A stretch of 64,000 nt of DNA from Pararge aegeria (Eukaryota; Arthropoda; Insecta; Lepidoptera; Nymphalidae): positions 11,150,701 through 11,214,700 of the forward strand of contig NC_053180.1 of assembly GCF_905163445.1 (NCBI RefSeq), read 5' to 3'. The first letter of the stretch is position 1; each line of letters starts with the position of its first letter. Positions 1-11,509 of the stretch are shown piece after piece. A model generated the notes under the pieces. The model was not told where the DNA came from. It saw only the letters and a program-made list of their open reading frames with translations, and did no database searches. Position numbers and translations under genes: made by a program.

Positions 1-2862
1 ACAGAATTTACAAGGCACCCTTTGAACTAAATCCTTTTTACACACATGGCATCTACTCTGAAGAAATACTCTACGAAAACTGTACTTGTAGATTAAATCT
101 TCATTAGTTTTCATAGCGTAGGTCAAATCAACACCGTTAGATTCTTTTTTTAATTCTTTTTTGTCGTTCATCTTTGATTTGTTATTCGTAGCCATTTCAA
201 TTTCAACTAAATCTTTTATCTTCACTTTAGCTTGTATTGTATTTGGCGGATTAAATTTTTCCTTATTAAAGCCCTTGTCATTCGATGGTGCAGGAATATT
301 TGGGTGGCTTAACAAGTTTTTTGGAAGTGTTATAGGATTTTGATGTTTTCTTTCATTATTGTCTTCTGCTGGAGAAATTATATTTATTTTCGGATTATTG
401 TGGTATTGTAACGGAACCACTGGTTCGATAGCATCTTTAGCTATAATTTCAAAAGTGTTGTTTATATCATCCACACTAGAAGTTAACGCGTCTTCAAAAT
501 TTTCTATAGGTTCTAGTGAGGTATCACAGTTTTGAGAAGATTTTGAGTCTTGTTTACATCCTGAAGCTTGCTGTTTGCCTTTTTCTTGAGTATTTTCTGA
601 TTTTTGTTCTGATTTCTCAGACTTCTTGGTAGTATCTTTTTCCGTGGTTGCAGTTTGAGTTCCAGAAAAGACGGGTGTGCTAATGTTAGTAGTGACGACT
701 TCTTTTTTTCCTTTCTTCTTGGATTTAGATTTGTTTTTGTCTCTTCTTGCTGGACAAACTGGTGGAACATTTTGTGTATCGTCATCGGTTTTAGCGTTAC
801 TTACTAAGGTTGTGTTTTTTATATCTTCATCAGTAAGTATAGGTTTAACGTCGTCTGACCTTGAATCCAGATTCTTGTTCATGTTTTCACTTTTTCTACT
901 ATTTTCAACAATTTTAATTGAATCTCCAAGATCATCAATTTTACCTTCCGTTATCTCTATTGATGTTTTGTCTGCAGTTTGGCTTTGAAATAATTCTTCA
1001 AATTCTTTATCAACTTCAGTATCACTTTTTTCCATAGCAGTTAATTCAGCTAATGATCTTTCGATTGATCGTCTTAACTCCTCCATATCTCGATTCACTT
1101 CAATCATTTTAGATTTAATATCAGTTTTCTCAGAAATCGGAACGTTTTCCACATTCTTATCTTTATTGGTAGGTTGTGAAACAATTTCTGTTACGTTTAT
1201 AAGCACGGTCTCTTTTCTGGTGTTTGCTTCTGGTGACTCTCCTGATCCTTGAATTAAAGGTGTTGGTGTATCATGAGAACTGTCTAATTTAACTTCTTCT
1301 GTGGAAGTAATTTCTTGAATAAATGTTTTATTGTTACTATCAACAAATTGTTGACTCGTAGAACGTGGGTATTCAATTAAATCTGGTATGATACTTTTAT
1401 GCATCTCTACCTGTTCAGATTTTGTTTGGTTTTTATTTTCCATACATGACATATCTAAATCTTTTTCTATCTCTTGTGACTTCATCTTAATCGTTTCAGG
1501 TGTATCAGGCAATAAGGTATTTTTATTTTGCTTTTTCTTACCCTTTACTGTCCTTACTTTGACATACCCAACATCATCTTGATTCTTAAATGCAGTTTCA
1601 CCTTCTTGTTTGTTTTCAGAAATGTTTGTGAAAGGGCTTGAATCTTTCGGTTCATTAATTTCTAGTTTAATTAATTGACTCTGACTTCTTTCAATAATAT
1701 GCATATTATTATCGTATATTACTGGTTTGGATGAGGTAATATTTTCTTTTATAATATCGTTATCTGGATGACATTTGTTTTCTTCAGTATTTTTTATTAT
1801 TGTGACTGGTTTTGAAATTTCGTTGTTATTGTTGTCATTGGCATTTGTTTCAATATTTTCGTCCATTGATGGTTTTTGAGATTCACTTTCGGACTTAGTT
1901 TGCCGTTTCTTCTGAACAGGTTTTATAATTTTGGCTTTAGGTTTAGGGCTTGTTTCTTTATAATTTTTTTCACTTTCTAAACTTCCCGAGGGTAGATTAT
2001 TATCCCCGGAAAAACTTAGAATACTTTTTTCTGATATAGTGGTTTCCGAGAGTATGTGTTCATCTGGCGGGTTCTTTTTAGCCTTTTTATTCTTTTTTTT
2101 AATCTTTGATTCTTCAGGTTTTATTTCTTTATTCTGGTTTTGTTCTGGTGATGATTCCTGAAAATCAATTACATCTTCCGTAACAATATCATTATGTATT
2201 GCTTGCACTTCAACTCTATCGTTACTTTTATCGGGTTGAATTGGAGTTTCAATTAAGTTTTGAAAAGCCAATGTGCAAGGATAGTATTTGTCTGATTTTT
2301 CTGAATCATGACGGTGTTTCTTTTTTTTCTTTTTTTTAGGAGTTGCGTCATCTTTTTGCAAAATTGGATCATTGTTTGCAGTGCTTTCATTTATTTCCTG
2401 TTTCACACACTTTTCTTTATTAGGTTCTGTATCAGTGCATTCATCGAACGCCAGATTTACACGCTCTAAGTTTTCTTCACTTTTTTTTGCTTTCTTTTTG
2501 TTTTTTCGAACGCAGGGGGATATTTGGCTATTTTCCTGTGAAATATTCTCCACATTGTCCGAATTTTCTTTAATATCTTCCTCAACGTTTTCTTCCTTGT
2601 TTAGAACATTTTCAAATAATTGATCTTTTTTCTTCTTACTTTTACTTCGTTTAGGTTTTTTAGGAACATCATTAGTCGATTGACATGAATCTGTGATGGT
2701 AACTGTTTCAGTCACTACATCTGGCACTCTCGTTTCATCTGTATTTAAACTCTCCAAATTAACTTTTTCACTATCTTCTAACTTTTCTATTAAGTTATCG
2801 GATTCCTGACTCTTTTTGGTAGTTTTACTACGTGTTCTACTTTTATTTTTCTTATTATTCAT
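1..2862 (-). CDS. Long charged low-complexity protein with a C-terminal MYND-like cysteine cluster; partial, continues off the left edge
   Basis: The minus strand is open for 954 consecutive codons from an ATG at 2862-2860 to base 1. I checked every in-frame triplet and found no stop; an in-frame stop lies just upstream (2871-2869). The start has A at -3 (AATAAGATG). The product is rich in Lys, Glu, Asn, Ser and Thr, with polylysine patches (codons near 2095, 2310 and 2635) that look like nuclear localisation signals. There is no signal peptide or membrane segment. The last visible residues (bases 1-51) contain C-x2-C-x9-C-x2-C (CHVC...CKFC), which fits the first half of a MYND-type zinc finger; the second half would lie outside the window. 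No intron is visible. I do not recognise the protein. MYND fingers usually bind proline-rich partners, but function here is unknown. That it is a real gene is nearly certain from ORF length; the domain call is tentative. Confidence 0.85.
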   Translation of the reverse strand, partial: MNNKKNKSRTRSKTTKKSQESDNLIEKLEDSEKVNLESLNTDETRVPDVVTETVTITDSCQSTNDVPKKPKRSKSKKKKDQLFENVLNKEENVEEDIKENSDNVENISQENSQISPCVRKNKKKAKKSEENLERVNLAFDECTDTEPNKEKCVKQEINESTANNDPILQKDDATPKKKKKKKHRHDSEKSDKYYPCTLAFQNLIETPIQPDKSNDRVEVQAIHNDIVTEDVIDFQESSPEQNQNKEIKPEESKIKKKNKKAKKNPPDEHILSETTISEKSILSFSGDNNLPSGSLESEKNYKETSPKPKAKIIKPVQKKRQTKSESESQKPSMDENIETNANDNNNNEISKPVTIIKNTEENKCHPDNDIIKENITSSKPVIYDNNMHIIERSQSQLIKLEINEPKDSSPFTNISENKQEGETAFKNQDDVGYVKVRTVKGKKKQNKNTLLPDTPETIKMKSQEIEKDLDMSCMENKNQTKSEQVEMHKSIIPDLIEYPRSTSQQFVDSNNKTFIQEITSTEEVKLDSSHDTPTPLIQGSGESPEANTRKETVLINVTEIVSQPTNKDKNVENVPISEKTDIKSKMIEVNRDMEELRRSIERSLAELTAMEKSDTEVDKEFEELFQSQTADKTSIEITEGKIDDLGDSIKIVENSRKSENMNKNLDSRSDDVKPILTDEDIKNTTLVSNAKTDDDTQNVPPVCPARRDKNKSKSKKKGKKEVVTTNISTPVFSGTQTATTEKDTTKKSEKSEQKSENTQEKGKQQASGCKQDSKSSQNCDTSLEPIENFEDALTSSVDDINNTFEIIAKDAIEPVVPLQYHNNPKINIISPAEDNNERKHQNPITLPKNLLSHPNIPAPSNDKGFNKEKFNPPNTIQAKVKIKDLVEIEMATNNKSKMNDKKELKKESNGVDLTYAMKTNEDLIYKYSFRRVFLQSRCHVCKKDLVQRVPCKFC

Positions 2863-3875
2863 CTTATTTTACTTTTAGATAGTACACTATCACTAATTAT
2901 TTAACAGAAACAAACTTACACTTTTTAAATATAAAATCGAATTTCTAGACTAGCATCGACTGTTCAATCTCAAGTTCTATGTTCGTCTGATCAAATTGTG
3001 TGTCACTTGTTATTCTTGGCCTAAAATTTCAACGTTACATACCATAAAATGTCACTTGTTATACTCCTCACTGTATTTTGTATTTAATGACAGTAGACAT
3101 AAGTTCCAATATTGCAAAGTCAATGAGAATTTTCGACATACCGTGAGCAACAAGGAAGAGGGGCCTGCCAAAAGTGCATTTGCTCTATTACGAATCTAAA
3201 AATACCAACAAGATGCATCTAAATCTTATTAGATTGCTTGTAGAACAAAATACTGTACAAAAAATTATTAATATTTACGTAAGCGAAATAAACGAATATT
3301 TTCGAGTTCTGTTGATTTTTTTTAAATAAGTCATGCTTTAACCATCTCGTATTAAAATGTATACAAGTTTTATGAGGCTTATCAAAACTTATCAATACTT
3401 TATGTGAAGGGAAAATATGACTCTTAACGTTTTAACAATGGGCTTCAACTGTTAAATTTTTTGACAATAGGAACCTTTATCTGACACAATCTGTCTTGTA
3501 AATAAAATTGGAATGACCTAAATACAATAAATCTTTCATAAAAACGTGTTCAGTGGCAACCCTCGATCTATCGATAAAAAAATATTTCAACTGCAGTTTG
3601 AGCTTTAAAGGATAATGTATCTTATGATACCGACTAAAAGAAGGATTGTTCCATTAATTCGTGGCAAAGTACGGCATTTGATGGAGTGGCCCCCGTTTTA
3701 AAATGCTAATGAAGAAGGGTTGGTACACCCCACGTATAGCCCATGAGGAGATGTATACATTTCCCAATTAAATTATACAACTATAACAATATTGCATGGG
3801 CATTATTATTGAGACAGAGTCTTATTAACTATATAAATCGGTATTAATTTTTTAAATTGTATTATTAAAAAAAAA
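2863..3875. other. AT-rich upstream region of the long minus-strand gene
   Basis: About 1 kb without a convincing gene. It should contain the promoter and 5' UTR of the gene starting at 2862, but I see no clear TATA box or other element that I could place with confidence. The short open frames here have no recognisable similarity. Confidence 0.4.
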
Positions 3876-4146
3876 AAGTTCCCGAGACCGATTTAGCCAC
3901 GGTGGTCAACTCCAGAGATAATTTCTTACCACGCGGGAGATATGCAGTACACAAGTTTGTGCGCAAACAGGTGCATTGTCTATTTCCTCACTCTTATAGT
4001 CCAATGGGACTCTCCGACACGACCGGAGAGAGATCAGGTGCACGACCGGCAGCTTAACGTGCTCTCCAAGACAAGGGGCATTCTGAATCAACGCTAAATT
4101 CCAAAGGGCCTCGTGATTTCCTTTGAACCACTAGACCAACAAGGGC
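3876..4146 (-). mobile_element. tRNA-headed SINE, degenerate (Arg-like family)
   Basis: Read on the minus strand, 4146-4060 begins TTGTTGGTCTAGTGG, a tRNA-like A box, and continues to a body containing the complement of CTTAACGTGCTCTCC. The same head recurs at 9190-9300 and 30840-30885, and the same body at 30750. The 9.2 kb copy keeps GACTACGAATCACGAGG, which resembles the anticodon arm of tRNA-Arg(ACG). The copy is diverged and its boundaries are approximate. Confidence 0.5.
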
Positions 4147-4224
4147 GCTTAATATTATTATAAACTACTAGACAAACAAAACCTGCCACTCGTAATTTCA
4201 AGAAAGTAATTTTCATAATACATC

Positions 4225-4570
4225 ATCATCATGTTAACCAATTGACGTCCACTGCTCGACATAGGTATTTTGTAGAGAATTCCAAATAACACGGTCTTGT
4301 ACCACTTGGGTCCAGCAGTTCGCTACGACTCGTTTGATGTCATCTGACTAACTCGTCGGGGGTCTACCAACGCTGCGTTTACGGGTGCGAAGTCGCCATG
4401 CCAGCATCTTGGGACCCACTTCAGCTTCGCGACTCGTTACACCAAGGCTCTAACCCTGGCTGTTCTACGGATCTCTCATTCCTGATTTAATCACTTAGAT
4501 ATACCCTCCATCGCCCACTGTGTGACTCCGATTCGCTTATGATACCCATAGTCAACGAACACGTTCATAC
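4225..4570 (-). mobile_element. RTE-like LINE 3' end, diverged
   Basis: The minus strand resembles the copies at 11510-11705 and 13205-13460: a stretch corresponding to an RT C-terminus (the residues around RWTDDIKR and QQWTS in better copies), then the complement of GACGTCCACTGCTCGACAT and a CAT-repeat tail. The reading frame is broken. It is a dead 5'-truncated insertion. Confidence 0.5.
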
Positions 4571-5057
4571 ACGTCAAAATACATACCTATTTAACTATAA
4601 AACTTATATCTACGTAAAATCAAGAAAAACAAGAAAGGGTCAAAATTGTAATTTATAGTTAAATTATTAATATTCTCTTAATTAAAATTATTGTAAATAT
4701 TTGATCCTTTCGTATTAAAAAATTCTTATTTAATTATTTAAAGATAGAAACCAACCTGGCTTACACCGGTTTGAACTCAGATCATGTAAGATTTTAATGA
4801 TCGAACAGATCAAAATTGGTTTGGGCAGCTTTTCTTAGGCGGGGTTTTTAGCAGGCAATGTGTTCCACGATGGACCAAATCTACAATTTATCTACTATGG
4901 AGTATGCTGACATGATCTCTTAGACTGTAAAATACTGAAAGGGTAAAACCGCGTCCCCTACTTTCGAGGGGAGATAAAAGACACTACGTAAACTAATTAT
5001 AACTGCGCGCACGCATTCGGACATGCAATGTGTATGTAGAAAAGGCTTTTTAACTCG

Positions 5058-5322
5058 GACTGCCGATTGGCGCAGTTTGCAGCGACCCTGCTTTCTGAGT
5101 CCAAGGCCGTGGGTTCGATTCCCACAGCTGGAAAATGTTTGTGTGATGAGCATGAATGTTTTTCAGCGTCTGGGTGTTTATATGTATATTATAAGTATTT
5201 ATGTATTATATTCATAAACAATATTCAACAGCTATCTTAGTACCCATAACACAAGCTACGCTTACTTTGGGGCTAGATGGCGATGTGTGCGTTGTCGTAA
5301 TATATTTATATTTATATTTTTA
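5058..5322 (+). mobile_element. tRNA-derived SINE-A, near full length
   Basis: Pol III-type head with A box (GATTGGCGCAG) and B box (GGGTTCGATTCCCAC), followed by a body with TTTGTGTGATGAGCATGAA, ACCCATAACACAAGC and GGGCTAGATGGCGATGTG, and an AT-rich tail. Other copies: 30281-30540, 35631-35873 (minus), 37620-38070 (minus, interrupted), 44505-44613 (head only), 50401-50659 (minus), and a tail at 16598-16760. It is not a functional tRNA gene because the head lacks a proper acceptor stem. Confidence 0.8.
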
Positions 5323-6746
5323 ACTCGATCAAAAACCAGTACTAAGCAAACTCTTGGCAGATAGTTGGTATTACTTAGCTAACTTAGTTACCTACTCTTT
5401 CCGCAAAAATTACCGGACTAATGAGTACCTATACGAATACAGTCTTATTTAGTTGGATGGTTTCTCATAGACAGTTCAGAATTATATTAAAACAATAGTT
5501 CTAAATAAAATTAAATTAAAACGATAGTCCGTTCGCGCGTCCGCTAAAACGGCTAAGATAGCTACTCCGTGATTTGTATCCCCGAAAGGCAGGATGTAAC
5601 GTTCCAGCGGAATTGAGAAACATGACTTCTTAAGTCCTCTGCAGCGGACATAAAATCGTTCTAGGTTAAGAATCGTTTTAGGAAGGTACTTTTTCCCGGG
5701 ATAATTACAAGTTCCCGGTTTTTTAATAACCGGAAGATATGTATATAAAAGTATTCGCGGGCAACAACTAGTACTAATAATTAAGCTAACGAGTTTGTCT
5801 TTGGTTTGTTTATTTAAACTCACTAATCTCTGAAACTACCCGTTGGATAGATCAAGTCTTGAAATAAGTTTAAAACCTTTTAACCAATCTATAACTCTTA
5901 GGAGTTGAGCAATCGAAATAACAAGGGTGTAGTGTGTCAAACAAGGGTGTCCTCAGGGCTTGAATTTAACAAGCAAGGTTATTTCTATATTACATAACTC
6001 TCACTACCATGTTCACATTATTTTGTCATAAATAGCCATCAAAAGGGTGTTTTTGAATAAAGAAATATTAGACTTCGACAGTGACAAATAGGATTTATAA
6101 AATATGCAGTGCACAAGAAAGTTTGATCTAGTCCTGTTATGAATTCGAGAATAAAATAAATCACGTTTTGCCTCCAACACGATTTGCTTAGCATACAAAA
6201 TCCATCTCTATGTTAGTTAGCCGGTCGTGATACGAAATCCGCACATGTTTGGAGCGTGCTCTGCCTGGGGAAGAGCCACAGACTAATGAACACGGTAATG
6301 ATCTACTAAATAATTATAATGTTAAAATTTTAAAAACGCCCGACTTTTAATGTAGTGCCCATTATTTCACTAGTCAAGCCCTTTCATTTGATACCCTTAT
6401 AGATAGATTAGTTGTGAAAAAAAAATAGTTTAAAATATATTAATAGTAATTTGCCATTTTGTAGTGGCGGACATCTTGGATTGGAGATTGGAGTTACAAA
6501 ATGTGTGTGTATATGTCATTATACTTTATTAACGTGATGATACTAGTCATGAAACACTACTTTATAAAAATATAATATTTTGTATCGTAAACGACATACG
6601 AGTAAGTTACCAGGATGCGTCTTCGCACCGTTTGAGTCTCAATACTAGGAATGTAGCTGATAAACTAAAGCTGAAGGGTTGCAACAGCATCACGAGGTGA
6701 TAAGGGCGAGTACTAAAGCTCACCAGGGGTTGAGCACTACTACTGA
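5323..6746. other. No gene recognised
   Basis: AT-rich. The minus-strand open frame at 5482-5823 has no recognisable domain and lies in repeat-like sequence that ends GCGGGCAACAACTAGT (near 5772), a phrase often found at the ends of lepidopteran repeats. The rest shows nothing I can support. Confidence 0.35.
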
Positions 6747-6754
6747 CCAGGAGG

Positions 6755-8486
6755 CAGTGGCGTGCATAGCCCTTGGACCCAGGGTATGCACAAGGTATTC
6801 AACACAAACATAAAGTAAAATTTAGATTTTAGATATGTCGGTTTATAATCAAATTACTTTACGAAAGTTATATCTTTGATTGATTTAATACTATCGTGTA
6901 TCTACTGCTAATTGAATAAAAGTACATACCCTGATTTACGTCACAAAATTATGACACACCATTCGCAAGCATCTTCTAAGCACACTGATGATGATAAGAT
7001 TTTTTTCGAACATATGTTTTTAGCGTCTTTATGAAAATTATTAAGATCACAATATCCTTTATCATTCCACACTTTACGTATATTGGACAATAAAACAAAA
7101 TGAAAGCAAAATAATCGATTGATGTGTACAAAGCCGCTTAGCCAAGAATAGTTTTCGTAATATTTATTATTAAACATACGTGTTACTTTATCACCTTTTT
7201 TTTGGGATATTTGTAACATTGGTACACACCTTCCTTTGCGAATGATTTCTAATTTTACGATATAGGGATAGAAATTAAAGTTTTCTCTAAGTACTTTTTC
7301 CAGGCACACTGAACCCAAACAAAGGCCGCACGAATATGCTTTCAATATAAAATGAATGAATAAACTATAAATTAACCATAACACATTGAACTATCACTCA
7401 AACTTTTATAAGTTACTGAATTTATGCACTTGAACCGTTTATTTATCACCAACGCCATTGAGCATTGTTCGAAGGTAAACAATAATGAATGAAAACATTG
7501 CAATCGAAATTAGTCAAAATATGTTTTTAATTTTTTTGTAAGTATAGGTTAGAACGCTATTTTAAACAATAAATAAAAACAATATTTATTGTTAACTTTC
7601 TCACTTTCCAATGATTCCTGAAAAACGTAAACTATTCATTCGTACTAATTAAGACAGCGTTTGATTTCATAACTCATTTTTAAAACGAAAGACTAATTTG
7701 ATAATATTAGTTCCTTAATTTTCTTAAAAGACACTGTAAGGTATTTACACTTGTTAATGATATTTTTATTTCTAAAAAAGAATAATGGCGGTATACAACA
7801 ATTACAAACTAAGCAAATCATTTTATTCATAAAAAAATCAAACACGTCATTGATTATCCACTTCCGTAAGCAGTGCTTATAGGTGTCTATTAGTCTAGTG
7901 TTAGTAGTCTTATAGGTGTCTATTAGTCTAGTCTAGTATTAGTAGTGTCACTTAGAGAATTTATGAATGAAACTGTTCACACAAGACTGATGCTAATCTT
8001 GTAAGTACAAGCGCACGATTATAACATTACACGACACACACTACTAACTTGCACGCATCATCTAGCAGAACGATTCTTTCTTTGGGCGTGATTATTTTAT
8101 TTGATATTTCTATGTATTCATATGTCGAGTGATTTATTATAATTGATTTACCCTGCAATCGATAACATGAGATTTAAATAATAATATAGGTATTTTTACG
8201 TGTTTTAAAAGGTAAATGTTTAGCATTTACGGTTAGATATTAAAATACGAAGTAGAAGATTTTTATTTTGTACGCTATACGCCTCGCGCGCGCTGGTTGC
8301 GCTGTCGCCTGTCTAGCGACAATTGACCTAGAAGTTTGGCCGCTCATTACTAGATGGCGCTTTCATATATTTTTTACTTAGTGTTTTTTTAATTACAAAA
8401 CTTTAATGGTCCTATCTGAAGGCTCTTTAAGACCCTGAGGGTAGGGTATGCACTGCTTATTTGCATATATGCAATGCACGCCACTG
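6755..8486 (-). mobile_element. hAT DNA transposon, internally deleted, with intact ends
   Basis: The ends are perfect 13-bp inverted repeats, CAGTGGCGTGCAT at 6755 and its complement ending at 8486. They are flanked by a perfect 8-bp target-site duplication, CCAGGAGG, at 6747-6754 and 8487-8494. Eight-base duplications and CAGTG-type termini are diagnostic of the hAT superfamily. The 1732-bp interior encodes only an N-terminal transposase fragment on the minus strand (6941-7384), so the element cannot supply its own transposase. MITEs with related termini lie at 15388-15589, 37648-37857, 42995-43126 and 44281-44423, and an end fragment at 41718. Confidence 0.85.
6941..7384 (-). pseudogene. 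hAT transposase N-terminal fragment (TTF-type / ZMYM1-like)
   Basis: A 147-residue open frame inside the hAT element. From about residue 49 it reads like the conserved block of TTF-domain hAT transposases: a KGR...P..LQISQKK stretch, then YSWLSGFVHINRLFCFHF and VWNDKGYCDLNNFHKDAKN, matching the W-L-x-G...LFCF...W...G..DLNN pattern. The DNA-binding Cys/His set is incomplete, and the catalytic RNase H-like and dimerisation regions are absent: only about 190 bp remain between the stop and the transposon end. It is therefore a truncated relic. The start codon is uncertain because the first 30 residues are not conserved-looking. This is a family-level identification from motif pattern only. Confidence 0.65.
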
Positions 8487-8494
8487 CCAGGAGG

Positions 8495-10230
8495 CATAGG
8501 GTGAACCAAGGGTGCCCCCTGACAGACTCGAGGCTTTTAGACTAGGTCTGAACGCTCCCGTTACTATGACGTCTGGATGACACCAGAAATCGGGGCCTGT
8601 GAAATGTATCGCTAATATACCCGTATTTGTTGTTGACTTGTCAATTAACATTTACGGTGAGTCTATAAATTTAATAAGAATGATTCGCTTGTTAGTAAAA
8701 ATGCTTCCCAATTTTACAAAATATTTGGCATGTATCAAGCTATAATCATCAAAAGTTTCATTATTCACCATAAATAAACAATTATACCTACACCATAAAT
8801 AACAATGTAGGTACATCAAAATTAAGTAAATCTCTCACACTTAAACGCGAAGTAACATTGTTGACTACTCTGTGCCTGTATGCAAATGGGGGACACGAAA
8901 TATTAATGCCCTGTTGAATAATTCCTTGCATAAAAACGTAATATTATGTGTACGCTGCGTGACTATTGCCTAATGCACGGCTTAGGTTCAATTCCCGTGC
9001 GATAGCAAAATATGGAACAGCTGACCGGTAGTGTCCTTTTTCGTTTGATTTCTTAAAACTTTTTAATTTGCAAAACTGACTGTTATTTATTTAGCCAGGG
9101 CCTAGAACTGTAACACTCAGGGGCACTCTCCTCTCACATACCAACGTCTTTACTAACTAACTGTCCTTAAATTTTCTTAAGATGTGTTGAGAATTTCTTT
9201 ATAGCTAATCCTATATTTTTTGGCCTAATCCGGGCTTAAACACAGGACCTCGTGATTCGTAGTCGAAAATGCTTACCACTAGACCAACAAAGCGTTGTAA
9301 AGTGGTAACTTAATTTGTAGAACTTTTTTATTGTGTCGCCTACTGCTATTGTAAATGCGAAACAGGGCTCATTAGAGAAGCAATTAAACATAAAAAGCTG
9401 AGATTCAGTTTAATAGTATTAATATTTTTCATGAATACAATCCCAAGAAACCTTAAAACCAAATTTCATCAAATTCCGTTTAGCCATTTTAGTATGAAGA
9501 TTTTACAAAATTCTGCTTTGGTTCATCCTATAAAAACCGCAGAGTTGTATATTCCTTCGACTTAATATGAGAGTCCTTTGGTTCGTTGCTGCGTAAAATT
9601 AGGACCAATAAACACACACATTGATGATACTAGTGGGAATTGAGGTACAGCACTCGTTAGCTAAGCTCTTCATTGCACAAGTCGAAAATGAGCGCACTTT
9701 TTTCGGTACAGACAAACTTTTCGTTCAGGAAAGGCTTTGTTAGTTGTAAACGCTTCCATGTAATATAAATACAAACTTTCATGATACAGCTGCTGTATTA
9801 GAACACCAAAGTAATCACGATTCACGAATCCTAGAGCACTTATATTCGGCCTACAAACTACGAGCGCCGGAGTCGTTGACCTCGGCGAGGGGGTGGGAAA
9901 CACCCTGATTGTGTTTGTGTATGTTTCCATGCTCACTTAGAGTCAAGTACATTATAATTTATATATTAATACGAGAAGTGAAAACCTTTTTTAAGCATAT
10001 TGCGCTGCGGACCTGCATGTGAATTAGCATTGTAGTAGTTTTGCATTTTGTTTGTTAACATCCAGAAGGAGTTCAGAAAGCTAAACCTTAGATATTTATA
10101 TCGGGCGGCCGGGTAATTGATTCATTCCTTGCCAGCATGAGTTGTTTTAAATGGTAGTTGAGCTTTTTGTTACCGAGCTCGTCCGGAGAAGTGCTACCAC
10201 CATGAATATTTCTACCGCAAAGCAGCATTG
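8495..10230. other. No gene recognised; SINE remnants
   Basis: Intergenic. 8960-9005 contains a weak tRNA-like patch with a B-box-like GGTTCAATTCCC. The Arg-like SINE head at 9190-9300 is listed separately. The open frame at 9670-9936 has no recognisable similarity. Confidence 0.35.
9190..9300 (-). mobile_element. SINE head, tRNA-Arg(ACG)-like
   Basis: The minus strand reads TTGTTGGTCTAGTGGTAAGC, then GACTACGAATCACGAGG, then GTGTTTAAGCCCGG. These correspond to an A box, an anticodon arm resembling tRNA-Arg(ACG) and a decayed B box. Same family as 3876-4146 and 30730-30890. Confidence 0.55.
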
Positions 10231-10438
10231 TTGCAATTTTCTGTTCCGGTCTGAAGGGTGCGGTTGCCGGTTTAAATACATAAACCGGCAACCGCACACA
10301 AACATATGAGGCTAACGGCTATGCCTCGGGTTGATTGCAATTTTCTGTTCCGGTCTGAAGGGTGCGGTTGCCGGTTTAAATACATAAACCGGCAACCGCA
10401 CACAAACATATGAGGCTTACGGCTATGCCTCGGGTTGA
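10231..10438. repeat. Two tandem 104-bp units, each containing a perfect 17-bp-arm palindrome
   Basis: The unit starting TTGCAATTTTCTGTTCC at 10231 is repeated at 10335 with almost no change (one visible difference, GGCTAACGG versus GGCTTACGG). Each unit holds GTGCGGTTGCCGGTTTA, loop AATACA, and the exact complement (10258-10297 and 10362-10401). The surrounding phrase TTCCGGTCTGAAGGG and the later TGTGCTCTTTGCATGC resemble repeat family B read in reverse, so the duplication seems to lie in an older repeat. Confidence 0.85.
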
Positions 10439-11509
10439 TGGAAACTGGGCGGCGTGTTGCAGAATGTGCTCTTTGCATGCCATGCTTAGTGTTCCCCCGT
10501 AAAAAAAAATTAAGTCACAAAATTATGATTTTGTCAAAAACCCCAGTGACCACTTTAAAATTTAAATAATTTGTACCCTTGTTTGTAAAACAAAATTTTG
10601 TTTAACAAACAAGGGTTTTAAATTTTGTTTTGTTGTATCCCGATAGAAAAATAACCATAAAAAACATTTAAAACCAAAATTTGCTAGAAAATACTGAAAA
10701 ATACAATGCGAGAAACGAAATAAATATATATAACCAACAAAATTCTGTGTAAGGGCGTGTACCACATTTCTGTGGAAAGGGCGTCTAGGACAACACGCAT
10801 GAATGTTTTTCATTTGAGAATTGTTGCCAGAGGCAAACAACTAAAATAAAATAAAATCGATAAATTAGAAAAAAAATCGTTTTAAAGATATTACTATAAT
10901 ATAAGTTTCCGTTAAGATTTACAACCCTAAAATAATTAAAATGACTTGATATCACATAAAATAGGTGTGTGTGATTAGTTATTCCATGCTTAGAAAATTG
11001 GCTTATAAATTATTTAAAAGAGACTGGCTTCGCGAACTTGCATGTACTCAAGACTAATATTTTGTAGTATTGCAGTTTGATTAACAAATTAGTCAGCGCA
11101 CGTATCTAATGATTTCTGAAATATGTTTATCCTTTCCAAAACAAACAAATCTTTATTTTTTCTGACTATAATAATAGATTTATTTGGCTGAGTGTACATA
11201 CCGCCTTGACCATATTTTCTGTTACCATTTTAGTCCGTTTCCCCATTTGAGCTTAAACGTAAATGCAGCTGATGTTACGGTTGTCACCGCGTACTGGTTG
11301 TTATTTTTTACAGTTAGTTATTTGTCTAAAATAATTGGTTCCAGGTAAAAGATTTGGAACTAAATTATTTTATTATCATCAAATACTCAATTCGCACCTA
11401 TCTGCATAGTACTTAGCCAATTGCGAACTTAAAACTGTATAATCACGTGTACAATCTAAATACCTATGTACGACAGTATGTTAAAATAAGTTTTTTTAAT
11501 AGTATTAAT
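10439..11509. other. No gene recognised
   Basis: AT-rich intergenic sequence. The minus-strand frame at 10562-10840 has no recognisable domain. There is a short near-palindrome, AAACAAAATTTTGTTTAAC, around 10587. Confidence 0.35.

Noticed and set aside
677..988. Plus-strand frame with many Phe/Leu/Ser, membrane-like
   Set aside because: Antisense shadow of the Lys/Glu-rich minus-strand gene; Lys and Glu codons read backwards give Phe, Leu and Ser.
5058..5130. Possible tRNA gene (A and B boxes present)
   Set aside because: The head is followed by a shared SINE body, occurs in several copies and cannot form a complete acceptor stem; it is SINE-A.
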